A stretch of DNA of 64,000 nucleotides from Oreocharis arfaki (GCA_013398015.1 VZRR01013890.1:573118-637117), one strand, 5' to 3'. Shown: positions 50,901 to 64,000, counted from the first letter of the stretch. Notes: a model not told the origin generated them from the letters alone. Translations and numbers: made by a program.

Positions 50901-52979
50901 GTTTAACTGTTAAATAATTTTACTTTAGACACCTAATTATAAGCAATTTGAAACAATACAAAAACCCCCACAAACTTCAGGTAACAGTCGTAAGGTAACA
51001 AAAATTGAAAAGCCAAAACAAACTAAAATAGTTTTGTTTTAATCTACTGAACACTGCCTTGTCTGAAAGAATAAACTATCATTCCTCTACAGCTCTGTCC
51101 TTGGTACTTCACAGTATTAAAATATATGGTTTTCTCAGTTAAAAAAAAAGCATAGAAAGATAGGTCATTTTATGCTGATTTACTACCCTATGTAATTTAG
51201 TTGAAATCAGCAGAGCTACTGAGAACAGAGCTTTGAGAACACAAATATAACATGCTCATAATCAGGCGAACCTTCAGATGAAGATTATATATAGTTATGT
51301 ATTAATGCATTTTAAATTCTTTTAAATGGCAAAAACAGCTGTGACTCAGAGCCATAAGGTATAAGCCAGAAAACAAAAATACAGCACTGAACTCAGCTAT
51401 TAATCTAGTCTGGTAAATTCTTTAGATTTTAAGGTATTAGTAGTCAACTTCTAAGCCAACCTTACATTTCAAATTATTGGAAAAGAAGAGAAGAGATCAG
51501 ATGCTTCTGCTTATGTAGGTTCTCTCTTTGATTGTTATCCATTAAAATCATGAGTTAAACCTTGATAATTTGTTCTTAATCAGGGAGCACTTGGATTTAT
51601 TATTGCTATGAGTGAACACAGAGCTGCATATGCCAATTAATTTGCATCAAATACTGAGGCATAGGTGCTTAGAAACAACAGCGAACATGTGAAACATATA
51701 TAGTGCTTCTAAATAACTGTAAAGATACTTTTTTCTTGGAGTTCTACTGAGTGACTGTTGTAGTTTCAAAGGCACATACTGAAAACCACAAACAGTAAAA
51801 CTGACTGGCCTCTTGCAAGCACGTGTAAGACACATTTTTCCATCAGAGGATTTTTGTAAAAGGCTCCCATAGAACTGCATGCCAAGGATGGGCTTAACTT
51901 GCAAAGGAGCTCTTGAGGACTTGTGCTTAATAGAATTGATTCATTTGTGTACTATCAAAGGACACTCCATTTACCACCTATTTTTCATGCTGGATTTTGA
52001 AGTATCTGACACTAGGAAAACCTACAAAAAGAAAGAAGCGATGCAAGATTTTTCAACTACTGTTGAATAATTAAAGGTTTTGTAAAGCTTGTTTAAAAAA
52101 TAAACATTCTATTCTATGGTATTCAATACAGAAGTAGAAAGGCTAAGAATTAAACTTTACTTTTTAAGCTCTATATATTCCAACCATCATTTTAGCTAAA
52201 ATCCTTCCACATAAATTAAGGAGAATTTAAAAAAAATTTCTATTCAACAAAGATGAAGGTTTATAGACATATATTTTGTGTATCAATGGAAAACTGGAAG
52301 TCTAGCAGCTTATTCTGAGAACAGTGAAAAGACTGAAATCTGATTTCTTTTATGTCCCTGTCTTTATTGTCCAACCCCCTTTCCTCTTTTTACCCTGCTA
52401 TTAACTCAGCTTCCCTATACGACACAGTAAGAGACAAAAGTACTGTAAAGGCATACAAAAAATCTAATAGTTATAATTTTCACCTTCAAAACAAATAGCA
52501 TATGGGAAATATATATATATCAATCTTGTCACTTTATTTGCTACAATCTTCTGCTGGGTTCAGAAGTTATTTTTTAAACGTGAGCAGAAGTTTCCTCTTA
52601 AAAATATGTTTTTCATAGTCCTCAATGCCTAACAGAGAAGGAAATTATGTGCATATATGCATTTGTGTAACTAAATGATTTTTAAAAATACACATATTTT
52701 GAAATACAAATTTCATTTTGGAAAAGAAATTCTATCATTAAATTATTCTGAGTTTTATTGTGCCTAACTGAAAGGCAAATTAATGAAATGGGCAACTTAT
52801 TCCTTGTTAAACAAGGAACTTCATTTTCACATATTATACGCCGCCATTTTAAACTGGACTTACAGGCAGAACAATATTTTTTGATCGACTGATTTGAAAA
52901 GGCTGATTATTTGAACGCAGTTTTTGCACACTTTGTTTATCTTAACAGTCACACCTTTCTGCTGCACATCGGACATTAT

Positions 52980-53260
52980 TTTCAAACGGCTCCCTATGGA
53001 ACAGCTGTCACCTGGATTCTGTCCTCCACACACACCACGAAACAAGAGCATACGTGGTGGAGGTGGCCAGCCTGTCTTGCAGCAGAGCCCCGCTCCGACG
53101 GCTCGTGCTGGCTGGGTCACTGCAGGAGGACAAGCAGTGCTGAGCAGGGCACAGGTGTGACAGCCAGCTGGGACAGCCAGGGAATCAGTCCCCTCCCTGC
53201 TGGGACACCAGCACCATCCCACCTCAGTGCAAAGCTCGGCACAGCGCTCGCTTCCTGTCC
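52980..53260. other. GC-rich intronic patch of unknown nature
   Basis: About 280 bp that is clearly richer in G and C than its AT-rich surroundings, with CAGC/GGGACA-type words and a few CpGs. Open frames of about 120 codons exist on both strands here. That is what high GC gives by chance, and neither resembles a protein I know. I see no repeat signature or splice-site logic. Confidence 0.5.
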
Positions 53261-53870
53261 ATGATTTAGTACATTAATGAGTTGGGATATCTTTTTCCCT
53301 GCTGAATAATTATTTTGATGCTTATGTTATTTATCCTTTTACACACCTTCAACAGGGCTCAAGTAATTAAACTTTATTTAACCTATGCTGCTCTGAAGCC
53401 TGTCACAAGAGAAAAGTAATTTGCTGTTTTAACATTTCAGACCTCTGGAGCTAATGGAATGGTACTGGCCTATGCTTGGAAGAGCTTACACAACTCTGCC
53501 CAACAAGTGTTATTCAGACTTTAAAAAGCAGTCTAAATAACACCTCACAACGTAATTGAATCACAAACAGATGGAGGGCTGCAGCTGACAACTCATCCAT
53601 TGGTACTTTGTTTAGTGTGGGGTTTTTTTTCTTCTTTTAAAGCAAACAGATTTGAAAGTTTACCTTCTCCATACCCATTACATGAATATACAATAATGTC
53701 GACCAAGAAAAAAAATCCTGTCCACCCCACAGTTTAAGGAGCACAATTAACGAAATGACTATTACAAAGCAACAAATAACATCGTCTCCATTTCCAGCAA
53801 GTAAATCAATAGCTCCATTCACAACAGGTTTCAAAGACAGTTCAACCCCAGGAAAGCCACACATACTTAC

Positions 53871-53985
53871 AAATTATAAAGCATATCAGCCATGTTGCTG
53901 CGGTAGTACAAGGCATTTCTATAGGCGCTTTCAGCTTCAGAAATCTTGCTCTGGCTCTTGAGAACATTTCCAAGGTTACCCCATG
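53871..53985 (-). CDS. TMTC2: TMTC2 exon, first lumenal TPR in window
   Basis: A 115-bp exon. The acceptor is a pyrimidine tract ending in TTGACAG just above 53985, and the donor is a consensus GTAAGT at 53870-53865. It begins with CA, completing an Ala codon whose G is in an upstream exon. It then reads WGNLGNVLKSQSKISEAESA, followed by YRNALYYRSNMADMLYN, and ends in TT of a split Leu codon. The W/LG...A...A...Y pattern is a canonical TPR helix pair, and the sequence matches TMTC2 almost residue for residue as I remember it. It follows the last membrane segments of the family architecture, so this is where the TPR solenoid begins. An in-frame extension upstream into the intron is not coding. 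Confidence 0.95.
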
Positions 53986-56900
53986 CTGTCAAGAGGAGAA
54001 AACAGTATTCAGAAAGAGCTACAATCCAATTACACGACAGAGTATCCAAGTATCAGGAAGTTTCTCAGGGAGACAAACCCCACACAGAAACTATTTTTAT
54101 GTAACAGGAGGGGAGGTTGGTTATTTTTTCCCCCCAGGCCTCTGGTTCTCTGCATCTTACTGTGAGACTCATATTTCATAGAGGTGATTTACACGCACTC
54201 TGCATGCATACAGCTTCCGGGCGGGAAAAGGAAATTTTTTACAAATATATGTCTCTAGAAATTACTGAGCAAAGGGAAAGGACCATTTTATTTCATACCA
54301 CCTATAAATAAGTATCTACAGAGTGAAATATGGAACTGAGGCATCCTCCTAGTTTTAAGGGTTTTTTTAAGCCTCTTGACTCTAAATAGCAAGAAATTTT
54401 TCCAGAGTAGACGTAGTCCTCACTGAAGTATTAAAATTTGACATATGACACACGAATTGAAAGAACGGTTAGGTAAGTAACTAAGATTAAAAATATGCCA
54501 TATGGATATAAACATACTACATAGATCACTAAAGCGCTTTTTTTCCTACTAGAAAAACATGTGGTCCCTTTCCATACAACTTATTATGTTACACAACGTG
54601 CTTTTATAGCCCGTCTATAAAGGACTTTAGGTAAAAAAATATTTAAAGCTTCACATGTGTTCCCTTTGGAGTTTTGCTGAGCAGCACAAAAACGACTTAA
54701 AAAAGGGATTGGAACTAACATTATATTGAAAACACAACCTGTGCTACTCAGAATTTAGGAAGCTAATTTAACTGGCATTATAATTACAGTGTGTGTGAAC
54801 ATGAAAAAAAATCCCACATTATGCTTATAAATGCAAAGTTGTTTCATAAAAAAGTTCCACTTTCACACTTTTTTTAAATGAAAAAACCAATGGAAAGATG
54901 ATCTATGTCCTTTCCACCAAACACACAATATATGTCAGAATATTCTTCCCTCCAGATGCACTAACCATAAACATTAGCTCAAGTAGCAACTAACTCTGAT
55001 ACTTCAGTCAAGACCTTTTTTTTTCCCACAAGAATTTGCATCAGTTCTGACTAATGCAAAATTTCAAGGTAGTTTTAATATAACACTGCTAAAGAAGTTG
55101 ATAATTGAGACAGGAATTTTTTTCCTCAGAAAATGTGTAACTTCCAAGCTGCTGTAGTTTGTTGCAGAATCATCCTACCACAGGGATGGAAACAGCAGCA
55201 CAGAATGAACTAGTCATAGCTGGGAAAAAAATTATCAAATCCCTTTAGATTTCATAAAAATCATGTAATTCAACAGAGCACAATATTTTCTGTAAACCAA
55301 AGAAAGAAAATATATGCAATGTTCCCATAAGAAAAGAAACTATCACTTCTGTAAGTCAATTTATTTTAGCCTAGTATTTAATGAGAAATAATTCATATAT
55401 TATTTATCAATAAATCAACTAAAGTCACAAAATGTTCCATCATTTTGAAATACAGCTGCTAAAACTGTTCTCAGGTTCACTCAACTTTTACACTTGGCTA
55501 GCATATGTGCAGAATTCTTACATTTCCCCACTACTGTTACTCTTCCCTTTTTACACACAGAAAACACTTTGGAAGTACCAATGACAGTGACTAGCCAGTC
55601 TGTAAGCATTAACCCTTGTAAGAAAAAAACAGACTCATATGAGATTTTTTAAATTAATATGTGAAAACATAACCTGATCTTGTTTCTGCAGTAAACGAAC
55701 ATCCAGTTTCACATAACTGTATGTTCCATATAATCTGTAGGGACTTTTGTTTTCACTCCGATCTCCCAAAACAGAGCATTACATCAAATGACTATTTGAA
55801 CTACTGATAACAATTTCCTGCCACATAGTTATTTACTCCCAACCATTCTGAAGCTCAGTAAATGAAAGCATGCATAAAAGGATGATTCAGTTCATCTTTT
55901 CATCTGTTAGACTGGAAAGATACTGTTAACCCTGTTCAATGCATTAGTTTCTCCTCTAGACTTCATTTCATGACATAGGCTCTAATATTAATCTGAGCTA
56001 ACATAATTTTTAAGGCCATACTTGAATTTACATTTTACAAAATAATCTGCATCAAGTTTTTAATATCAATCCTGGCAAACATTTAAAAATAACATAGCAA
56101 AGAAAAGGAAAATGCTGCCTTTCCTAGTATGTTATGAAAACATACTTAAAAACTAATGAAACAAAATGCAGGACTTGGAAAAAATTGATACGTGATATTC
56201 ACTATTCACATGAACAAATCAGTGAAGCCTGGTAATACTGTTCTCACCTTATGCTATTAGACGTACACAAGTTAATCCACAAATTGATGAATGCAATCAA
56301 GACTGTGAACTAGGATATTATTTAAGTAAAACAAACTACTTGAACAAAGACTGAAGTATTTAGGGAACAGCCAAGTAATTTGCAATCAACTTGTCAGCAG
56401 TTCTAAACTAGAACCTTTAGTTCAGAGAAAAATGCACACTAAGCCAAGAAAACCTCTACGAAGCTTTACAGATATTTGCGTATTATTTATTATTTTTTAG
56501 CTCGTGAAATTAGAAGCAGTTCCAGTTTGCATTCCCTCTCTTTAAAATCCTTCTGCATTTCTTCTGACTTGTCTATGAAAAAGAAGTGAATGCACGGCAA
56601 TTAGAACCTCTATTTTTTTCTTCAATAGTGTTTAAGGATGAAGCAATGCTCGTCCAGGAAGAAAAGCCCTCAATTATTTTACTGTTCACCTCTTTATTTT
56701 GCAGACATTAGATTTCAAGACTCAAAGATGACTAAGCACGTGGGCCCAAGAGATTCTGTAAGGGTCCAAAGAAACATCTTTCTCAAAACATTTTGAAATT
56801 CCTACCCACTGCTATTGGTAAATCATTTATTTGGATGATAATGAGGGGTCAGAATTCCAATCTTACTCTTCAGAAAAACTTTTTTCTGTTTCCGGTACTG

Positions 56901-59900
56901 TGCAAAAGGATTTTCCACTTGCTTGTCCTGCCTCCCAAGGCTTACAAATCAATTAAAAGTAAGACATGACATCAATTCACTAACAATCTCCTGTTGATCA
57001 CAGCATCAATATTTAAAATTTGCATTACAGTTGATGCAAAGTTTTGTTTTCTTTCACTACAAACTTGTTGAGTAAGAATATCAGAGCAAAATAGTTTAGA
57101 ACAATATGACAAAATTTTAAACATTACTAGGAGGAAATTTCACTCGCCACTTCTGAATACTGTGATGTTTGCCAGTAATTACATCAGAGTATGATTTTCA
57201 GGGTTTGGGCTTTTTTTTTTCAAGAAATTAGTCACTTGCGTTGTTACCAGTGCAATGGGACTAAAATAACTACGGAAAAGTAGGAGGTTTTACTATTTTC
57301 TAGGTGATACTTCTCATAAAGTGTCTAAAAGAGCCAGAGAAGATGCTTTTGACCTTGACCACGCCGTGTGTGTTAAAAGGTTTGGCAAACGCTAAATTAA
57401 CTTCTAAAAGTTTGGATCATAAAATGAATCCAGCTCTAAAATGAAATAACCTCTTCTCTTTTGCTATTAACTTCTACATGCACGTAATGCTCATTCTTTG
57501 AGCATGACAATCCAGGTTTCCAGTTTAAGCCACTTTTTTTTTCTTTTTACCATCTGTTCTTAACACTTTTTCATTTTCCACTATAAATGAATACTTTACA
57601 GCTATCAATCTGAAAGTCACGAATTACAAGCATTCACATTTCCACTTCACTCTGTGGGAAGGTCACCATGATGTAGGCAGACACAAGTGCAGTAGCACAC
57701 TGTGAATCTCTCAGCTCTGTGGTAAAGGCAAGCAAACAGAAAACTGAATATTCATGGAACTTTGACTATGTTCTTTCTATCCATTCTTAGCACCTACATG
57801 GAATTTATCTAGATCAGATATTTTATGAAGCAAATTTTCCATTTTACCACCTATCTGAATCTCCACATTAACAGCTGAAAGCCACATATTGCTCTACAAA
57901 GGGTACTGTAGCACTGCTAAAGCTACAAACTATCTGAAGATTGGAAACTTCGTGAAACAATGGTGACAGAACAGGATGCCTCAGTAAAAACAATGTAGAA
58001 TTAAAAAAAAAAGGATTATGCCCATACCTTTACAACAGATACATTCCCGCCACCAGACTCAGCTCTCTCCTGTTGAAGTCATAGGTGCTAAACTGTGAAT
58101 TAAAAGAGGTATCTTCTGTTTCCTGCTCTGCTGCTGGTCTGTTGTTCAGGAGGCTTTGCCTCCTGATGCCTTTGTATTTGTATTCTTGAACATTTACTAC
58201 TCATCTATTGATTGCAAGTTTTTCTGCCAAGGATTTTATCTTCCTATGGGTTTGCACAGGGACTACTCTAACAACGCAGGCAGGTGCTAACAGATAATAA
58301 ATACATTATAACCTCTGGAGGAATGAAGTAAAGGAGGAAGAGGAAGTGTTCTTGCAACACAGAAGAGAAATGTAAGGAACATTTCCCCACATAATAAGTA
58401 TTCTCACAAAATGCGGGCCATTAAAATAATGTTATTCACCGTCTAAACATCACGGGAACACTGATATTTGTCTATGCTTTTCATATTTTATCTATATTCT
58501 TAACTTCTGTTAAAGGGCCAACCTTCCTAACGTGTCTGGAAGCAGACAAAGCATTTGTTTGGTCAAAAAAATTATTAAAAAAACAAGCTGGAAAATTTGT
58601 CATTCCCCTGAGTCTTTTGAAGACTTCTGAGCATGATCTACATCATGAGGCAAATAGAAACATTAACACCAATGTTTGTAAATGCAAAGTTCATCCTAGT
58701 AGAGATAAAAAAATAAAAGGCTGATACTTGCAACAGAGCTTCCAATATCCAAATATTCCACACTACTTTTGTTTGGTAAACTGTAAAGAAATACTAGCAC
58801 AGCACCAGTTATAAAGAATACCACCTTTTCCTTTTTGTCAAAAGGTTAGATTCAGCAGCAGCTTACGGCTTTTTCCTTTCCTACTTGATAAAGCAGAGTG
58901 GTGTTCCAGTCTTTACCATTCACATTTCACCAATCACCTTTTTCTTCAAGGGGAAAACAGTTTCACAAACAGAGGCTTCCCCAAGAAAACCTCTGAAAGC
59001 TCAGTTGCACATTCATAAAAACATAATGAAGAGAGTTCAACATCTAAAACAGTTTTCCTACAATACAAAGCCACTACCACTCACAAAGACATTCAGAAGA
59101 TTAACTAAATCATGTTTGTTAAATGGTTTGAGAATGGAAAAATTCAACTAAATGCTACAGGTTGCTACTTTCAAAGTGGGACAGGTTTTGCATAATTTCT
59201 GTACTATGGCTTGTATAAGGTATATATATTTTTCCTGCTATTTCAAAGAAATAATGATTTTTTTTTCAAAATACGTAATAAATTCATGCATATAATTTGC
59301 AATAATTTTCCTCTAAAAACTTCACTTGTTAATAGAACATTTTGATCAAGTTACCTCCTTTTGCTAACTCAACCACAAAACTGTCCTAATTCTCATTTCC
59401 TAAAAGGATAAATGGTTTCTATATAACCATAATTTATGAGTTTAATCTACCTTGCATACTGATTTTTTTTTTTTTATATCAGTGGGTATGTGACAACGTT
59501 GAGATAGACTGCGTTAGAGATCTATCACACCTCTTTTACATATTGTTCTTCTTTTATTAAGGTTGTTATTTATATAATTTGTTCAACAGTTCATTTGTTG
59601 ATCAACTGCAGCGCTTTTGTAATGACAGCAGGTGAAAGAAAAACAGAACTGAAAACTATGCAGTGCTTTGAAAGCTATCCAACAACATGTCAGCATGGGT
59701 ACTAACCAACTCACTCTTGGCAGGCAGTGCTTCGGTTTTGTTTCTCAGTTCTGAAACCCTGACGCAGAGCGGTGCGAATGCATGACGCTGTTCTACTGCT
59801 GATACACCCCCTTCACCCTCTGTGTTACAGAAAACTAACTCTTCCTCCTCAAAGGATAGCAGAGTGACTCTGGCAGCTCAATGAACATGAGATGAGACTG

Positions 59901-62900
59901 AGCACCTGGCAGTGTTCTTTGGCTTCACCATTACCTACCCCCCTACAGCCAATTAAGTTCTGCCACAGCCTCCCTCATGCTAAAACGATTTTTGTGAAGA
60001 GTATGATATCAATCAGACAACTAAAGTAACCCAAGTCAGGACAAAAAATGAGAAAAGGATGACCACAGCACCTTTAACATCTAATCTACTCAGTGTTCTG
60101 TTCACAGCAGAGCCCAATCACACCTCTGCACAGCTTTGTTAGCTATGTGTGCATTGCAAGTGTATGAACACCCTAAGGCATTACTGCAACAAAGTTCCCA
60201 TTCCATGAAACTTCACAACGGCCAGGAACAGAGCTGTGAACAGCGCTGATCTGAAACTCTCATGATATAAGGAACTGTATTTTGTAAAGGCAAAATCATG
60301 CCTTATACATGTAAAAAAATATAAATCATGCAAGAAAATGAAAGGAGGACAAAGGAGCAGAAAAATCCAAACGGAACAAGATGACATTTCTGGGCACCCC
60401 AGTCATCTCAGGATGAACACTAGGGAGCTCTTTAGAGCCTCATACTGACTCAAGCAAGGAGGTGACCATGTACTAAATTCATCAAATTATGTAACCTTCT
60501 TAACAGCAGGCTTCTAAAAAATTATCTATGATACATTCAAAATTATCACTTATGTCCCAAGTGATGAACTGCAAGCCAGTCTCCCACATCAATGGCAGGG
60601 TGCACTGAAATGTCAGCTCTGGTCCTCAAAGCTAAGAGTAGATGGATCACTGTTGGCTTCTATCCAGAAAAGGGGAACAGCAAGCACAGTGCTCTGGAAA
60701 CATCCCAGAGGAGCCACGGGGAGAAGAAAATCAGCATTTGGGTTTGTCAAACCAAGAGAATCTTCAGATGTGCTCAAATGACATATGTCAGACTCGGAAG
60801 AGGCAAATTAGTTCATCTCCAGGTAGCAGGCTTTCCATAACACTCCAAGTTGTCTGGTTTTGTTTGTTTTGCTTTAAATCACTTAGAAAGGCAAGACAAG
60901 AGCCTTTGAAGCTTTGCCAGCCAATACATATTCACATTGGTATGGAAATATAGGTGGGAGGAAGGAAGGTAGGTCATAAAATTACCTCCTTCATTTATCA
61001 GTAGTGAAACCAATTAAAGACACTACTACTATTAACTAGCTTCTTTAATAGTCCATATTCAAAGTACCTTCTGTATTTTAAGACCTCAAAGAAAAGTTCA
61101 ATGTGCTAGAGCATTTAAGAAAAGAGAAAGAAATGGCATTACAAATTCAGTCATTCTATTTCGTGATCTTTTCTGCAATTTAAAACAAAACTATATGCAA
61201 GCCTCTTGTGCATACTGTAATTGAATCAGCCATCATTTACTTTTCGGATACATGAGGATTGGCAATGATGACAGTTCAGGTTTAAGTAATAAAACCTCCT
61301 GTTACAAAGGAGGGGTACTTGAAATCTTAGAATACCCATATTTATCTATCTACATTGGGATTTTACCCTACCACAAGCGGTATAAAAAAGGCATATATGA
61401 AGATTACTGCCCTGTCCATATTAAAGGTTAGTTTCTCTACCAGATTTATGTAAGGGGACCTGAATATGTACTGATACAAAATCCATTACAGATAGGAAAA
61501 CAAAGACATGTAATTCGTGGCAAAAATTTTACATAAAGAGAAATTTTTCCAAGTTGTCATATTTTGAAAAAAAAGGCAAAATAATGAAACAATTGGATGA
61601 TTATCTAATGTACTTAAACAAACATGTTTGGCTTGAGAACTAATCCTGATAATCTTATTTTCCTCTAATTAAAAGTAACTCTTTCCCTCTGAAAAAAAAC
61701 CTCAGGCTAATTCCACAGAACACACAAATATGGACCACAGGTCTGTCTTTTTATCAAACTGAAAAATAAAATATTTCATTTTCTGTCATAAAAAAACCCC
61801 AAAAACTTATGCCATTTTGCTTAATATGCTAAAAAAATTCATCTTGACAAACCTGATTTCTCTTTGATCAGGGATGTTTGAGGTTTTTTTGTTTGTTTTG
61901 GTTGTTTGTTTGTTTTTTTTTAATATACTGCAGTTTTTAGCCCAGATGAGCTTGTTGAATGATTCGGCATTCAACCTCAGGGAAGGCAAGGGAAGAAGTA
62001 ATAGTCTGATGAGTCCACGCCTCAGTGTCTCGTGTTTGTTTCTTTAAAACAGCCTAACTATTAGTTAATAATAGTTTCTCTTCCTATACCCCTGAAATTT
62101 AAGATTCACAGATTAGAGATGCTGTTGTATTACACTCCAAGAAGAAAAAAAAAAAATCCTTGCTTCCAGACCTCTACATATATACATATATAAAGGAAGA
62201 ATATCAGGCTTTCTCGTATCCTGCTGAAGAAGCACATCCCACACTGCCTCGGGTTTCAGAGGAAATTACAGCACTACTAAAGAACTGAAAGAGAGAACAC
62301 TGTCACTGCAGAACAAATTCAGAGTTTGAACTGAACTGTAAACCACTTTCCTTCAGCTCTCCAACATATTTGGCATAACCAATTATGTTTTGCTGAGGCT
62401 GGGCTGCCTGTGGCATGCTAAAATGCTCTAAATAACTATGGCTGTTTCCCAAACAACTTATTAATGACCATTCCTTCTACACTGTTTAATCATCCAGAGC
62501 AGCACTACCACGCATTTAGAGAGCCCCACATTGTTTTCAGGCAATAGGCTTTTTATTTAACTTTCAAACGATTCTATGTGGTTCATGTGAGCTAACTCTT
62601 CTAAAGCTGTGTCCTAGTTCCAGCCAGGACAGAGTTAATCTTTTACCAGTAGCCAGACAAGGGCCTGTAGTCCCAGCTGCCCCACCAGGCATGGCCAGAC
62701 CCTAAGGTTATTTGAAACCATCTCCTACCACTTGCCAGGGGCTGGAGTAAGGAAAGATCTCTCTCACTCCAGTCAGGGGAGAGCGTCTGGGAGAGCCTGG
62801 ATGGGGACATTAATTTGGGGAGCAGTATTCCTAAACCACGACAAGCTGTTAACAGTGGCAGATATAAAAATATTTCCAACTTACTTTAGGAACTTTGAAG

Positions 62901-64000
62901 AATCCTGTAGAACATTTATCCTTCAAATTCTGACATTTTTGTTATGAACAGAGACACCAAATTTATCATAGCATATCCTGAGTAACTCATATATAACAGA
63001 CTTCTACAGCCTCATAAAATTATATATTATAAATTATATATTTAATGTGTAATTCCAGCCTACAATTTTTTTACCTAAATAAGATCACTGCATCTGCCAT
63101 ACAGTAACTGTTACAAAGGTTCTTACTGGTGGTTGGAAACACTTTACACAATTGACAGAATATACACCTTAAAGTAATTTCTTCTTAGAAAAGTAGCTAA
63201 AGCTGAAAATAATAATAGAAGTCAAGGAAAATATCCATGCAACGTAGTCAAAAAAGACTAAATATCAGAAAGTTCTGGCAAAGATATTGAGAAAACTGGT
63301 AATTATTTGTTATTATGTTCCTCTGACAATTTCTAAAAACATTAACTAAAAAGAATGCCAAAAATCACCATAATGACAATATATCCTGATATATATTTAT
63401 CAACTGGCTTAGGAGAGGTATTATACTGCCATAAACAGAGAGAGGTTTTAAAACAACCATGAATCATCAAAAATTTAAAAAAAATATATAATGTCTTATG
63501 ATAAGACGTAATATGAGTTCCATTCCAGAGGGCAAAATTGAGATTAAAGTGGTTTGTTCAAAGACTAAAGAAGAGTTCATTAGCAAAATGAAAACTAACT
63601 AATGAATATCTACCTCCAGATGGTATGCTCATATCACTGGTATTTCTTAATAGTGATAACATGCAAAACTTTTAAGTGTACTTATTAGCAGGTTTTACAT
63701 GTTTAAAATCTGATGTTTTATGTGGCAAAATGTGCGCTGAAATCACTTTCTCTCTTAAGCCTTTCTTTCCCAAACCCACATTTTCTGTTCAGTGCAATGT
63801 TATATTAATCACATGGTTACTATTTTATTATGATTGAAACTAAATGAACCAAAGGAAAAATAAGTAACTTCTGTGCAGAGTATTATTTTGGGCTGTTGGG
63901 CCAAAGATGAGTTGGAGTTTTACTGACAAGCTACATATAAAAAAACCTGAATACACACACCAAAAAAGTTAAATGAAATCCCAAATGTTCAAATTATTTT
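53986..64000 (-). other. TMTC2: TMTC2 intron, at least 10 kb, upstream exon not found
   Basis: This stretch should be the intron feeding exon 53871-53985. The preceding exon should end in an ...NPAK-like sequence followed by the G of a split Ala codon. I searched by eye for its reverse complement and did not find it, so it probably lies beyond 64000. Content: one solo LTR (62610-62843) and short A/T runs. Nothing else is recognised. Confidence 0.7.
62610..62843 (+). mobile_element. Internally deleted solo LTR with target-site duplication AGCTG
   Basis: A 234-bp element between perfect AGCTG duplications (62605-62609 and 62844-62848). It begins TGTCCTAGTTCCAGCCAGGA and ends CCTAAACCACGACA. 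Both ends match the LTR at 26393-26823, so it is the same family. About 200 bp of the middle is absent. Because both ends and the duplication are intact, the deletion either happened after insertion or defines a shorter LTR variant. It is antisense to TMTC2. Confidence 0.9.

Larger units (their letters stand above)
44750..53870 (-). other. TMTC2: TMTC2 intron of 9.1 kb
   Basis: Lies between exons 53871-53985 and 44664-44749. It holds a CR1 3' tail (about 47772-47992), a T-run near 49377, (AT)n near 52508, and a GC-rich patch at about 52980-53260 that I cannot assign. The rest is featureless AT-rich intron. Confidence 0.85.
545..53985 (-). other. TMTC2: TMTC2 gene, partial: seven internal exons encoding the C-terminal TPR array
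   Basis: Seven minus-strand exons join in frame into a TPR-rich sequence that I recognise as the C-terminal half of TMTC2. The paralogue TMTC1 has a clearly different TPR sequence and C-terminus. TMTC2 is a multi-pass endoplasmic-reticulum membrane protein. TMTC1-4 are known as O-mannosyltransferases acting on cadherins and protocadherins, and TMTC2 has been linked to SERCA2B, calnexin, ER calcium handling and human hearing loss. The TPR part faces the ER lumen. The exons total 784 bp: two bases of a split codon, 260 whole codons, then two bases of another split codon. By remembered human numbering this is about residues 495-756 of 836. The membrane-spanning exons upstream and the last exon (about 80 residues, plus 3' UTR) are outside the window. 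Promoter and start codon are not present. Confidence 0.93.

Noticed and set aside
60592..60953. Overlapping 82- and 103-codon plus-strand frames
   Set aside because: Two overlapping frames with low-complexity polar text and no known family. Chance.
1..64000. CRISPR arrays, operons, tRNA or rRNA genes, or a prokaryote-like defence system
   Set aside because: Nothing of the kind is visible. Repeats here are microsatellites, CR1 and LTRs, and the only coding sequence is a spliced vertebrate gene.

Overview
This window is vertebrate and almost certainly avian nuclear DNA. It is AT-rich, intron-dominated sequence. Its recognisable interspersed repeats are CR1 LINE fragments, including 3' tails of the ATTCTRTGATTCTATG type, and short endogenous-retrovirus-type solo LTRs. 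I see no Alu, L1 or other mammalian repeats and no bacterial gene organisation. I cannot name the species.

The only gene I can support is on the minus strand: seven consecutive internal coding exons of TMTC2 (transmembrane O-mannosyltransferase targeting cadherins 2). In transcription order they are 53871-53985, 44664-44749, 43626-43810, 41919-41997, 28318-28439, 14512-14593 and 545-659. All have consensus AG/GT borders, and their reading frames join without a break into 260 complete codons plus partial codons at each end. They encode most of the C-terminal TPR solenoid, roughly residues 495-756 of an approximately 836-residue protein. The N-terminal multi-membrane-span part lies upstream (beyond 64000). 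The last coding exon and 3' UTR lie below position 1.

The rest is intron. By region: 1-544, intron start; 660-14511, long intron with two CR1 fragments, one 500-bp solo LTR and a G-rich tract; 14594-28317, long intron with three CR1 pieces and one 431-bp solo LTR; 28440-41918, long intron with two long CR1 fragments and a perfect 27-bp hairpin; 41998-43625 and 43811-44663, short introns; 44750-53870, intron with one CR1 tail and a GC-rich patch; 53986-64000, intron with one 234-bp solo LTR. All three LTRs run TG...CA and carry perfect 5-bp target-site duplications (AGGTG, CTTCC, AGCTG).

I found no tRNA, rRNA, CRISPR or recognisable non-coding RNA gene, and no convincing new system. The observations that best repay checking are the fold-back hairpin at 30753-30831, the sense-oriented LTR with an internal AATAAA in the intron before exon 545-659, and the unexplained GC-rich patch near 53000.
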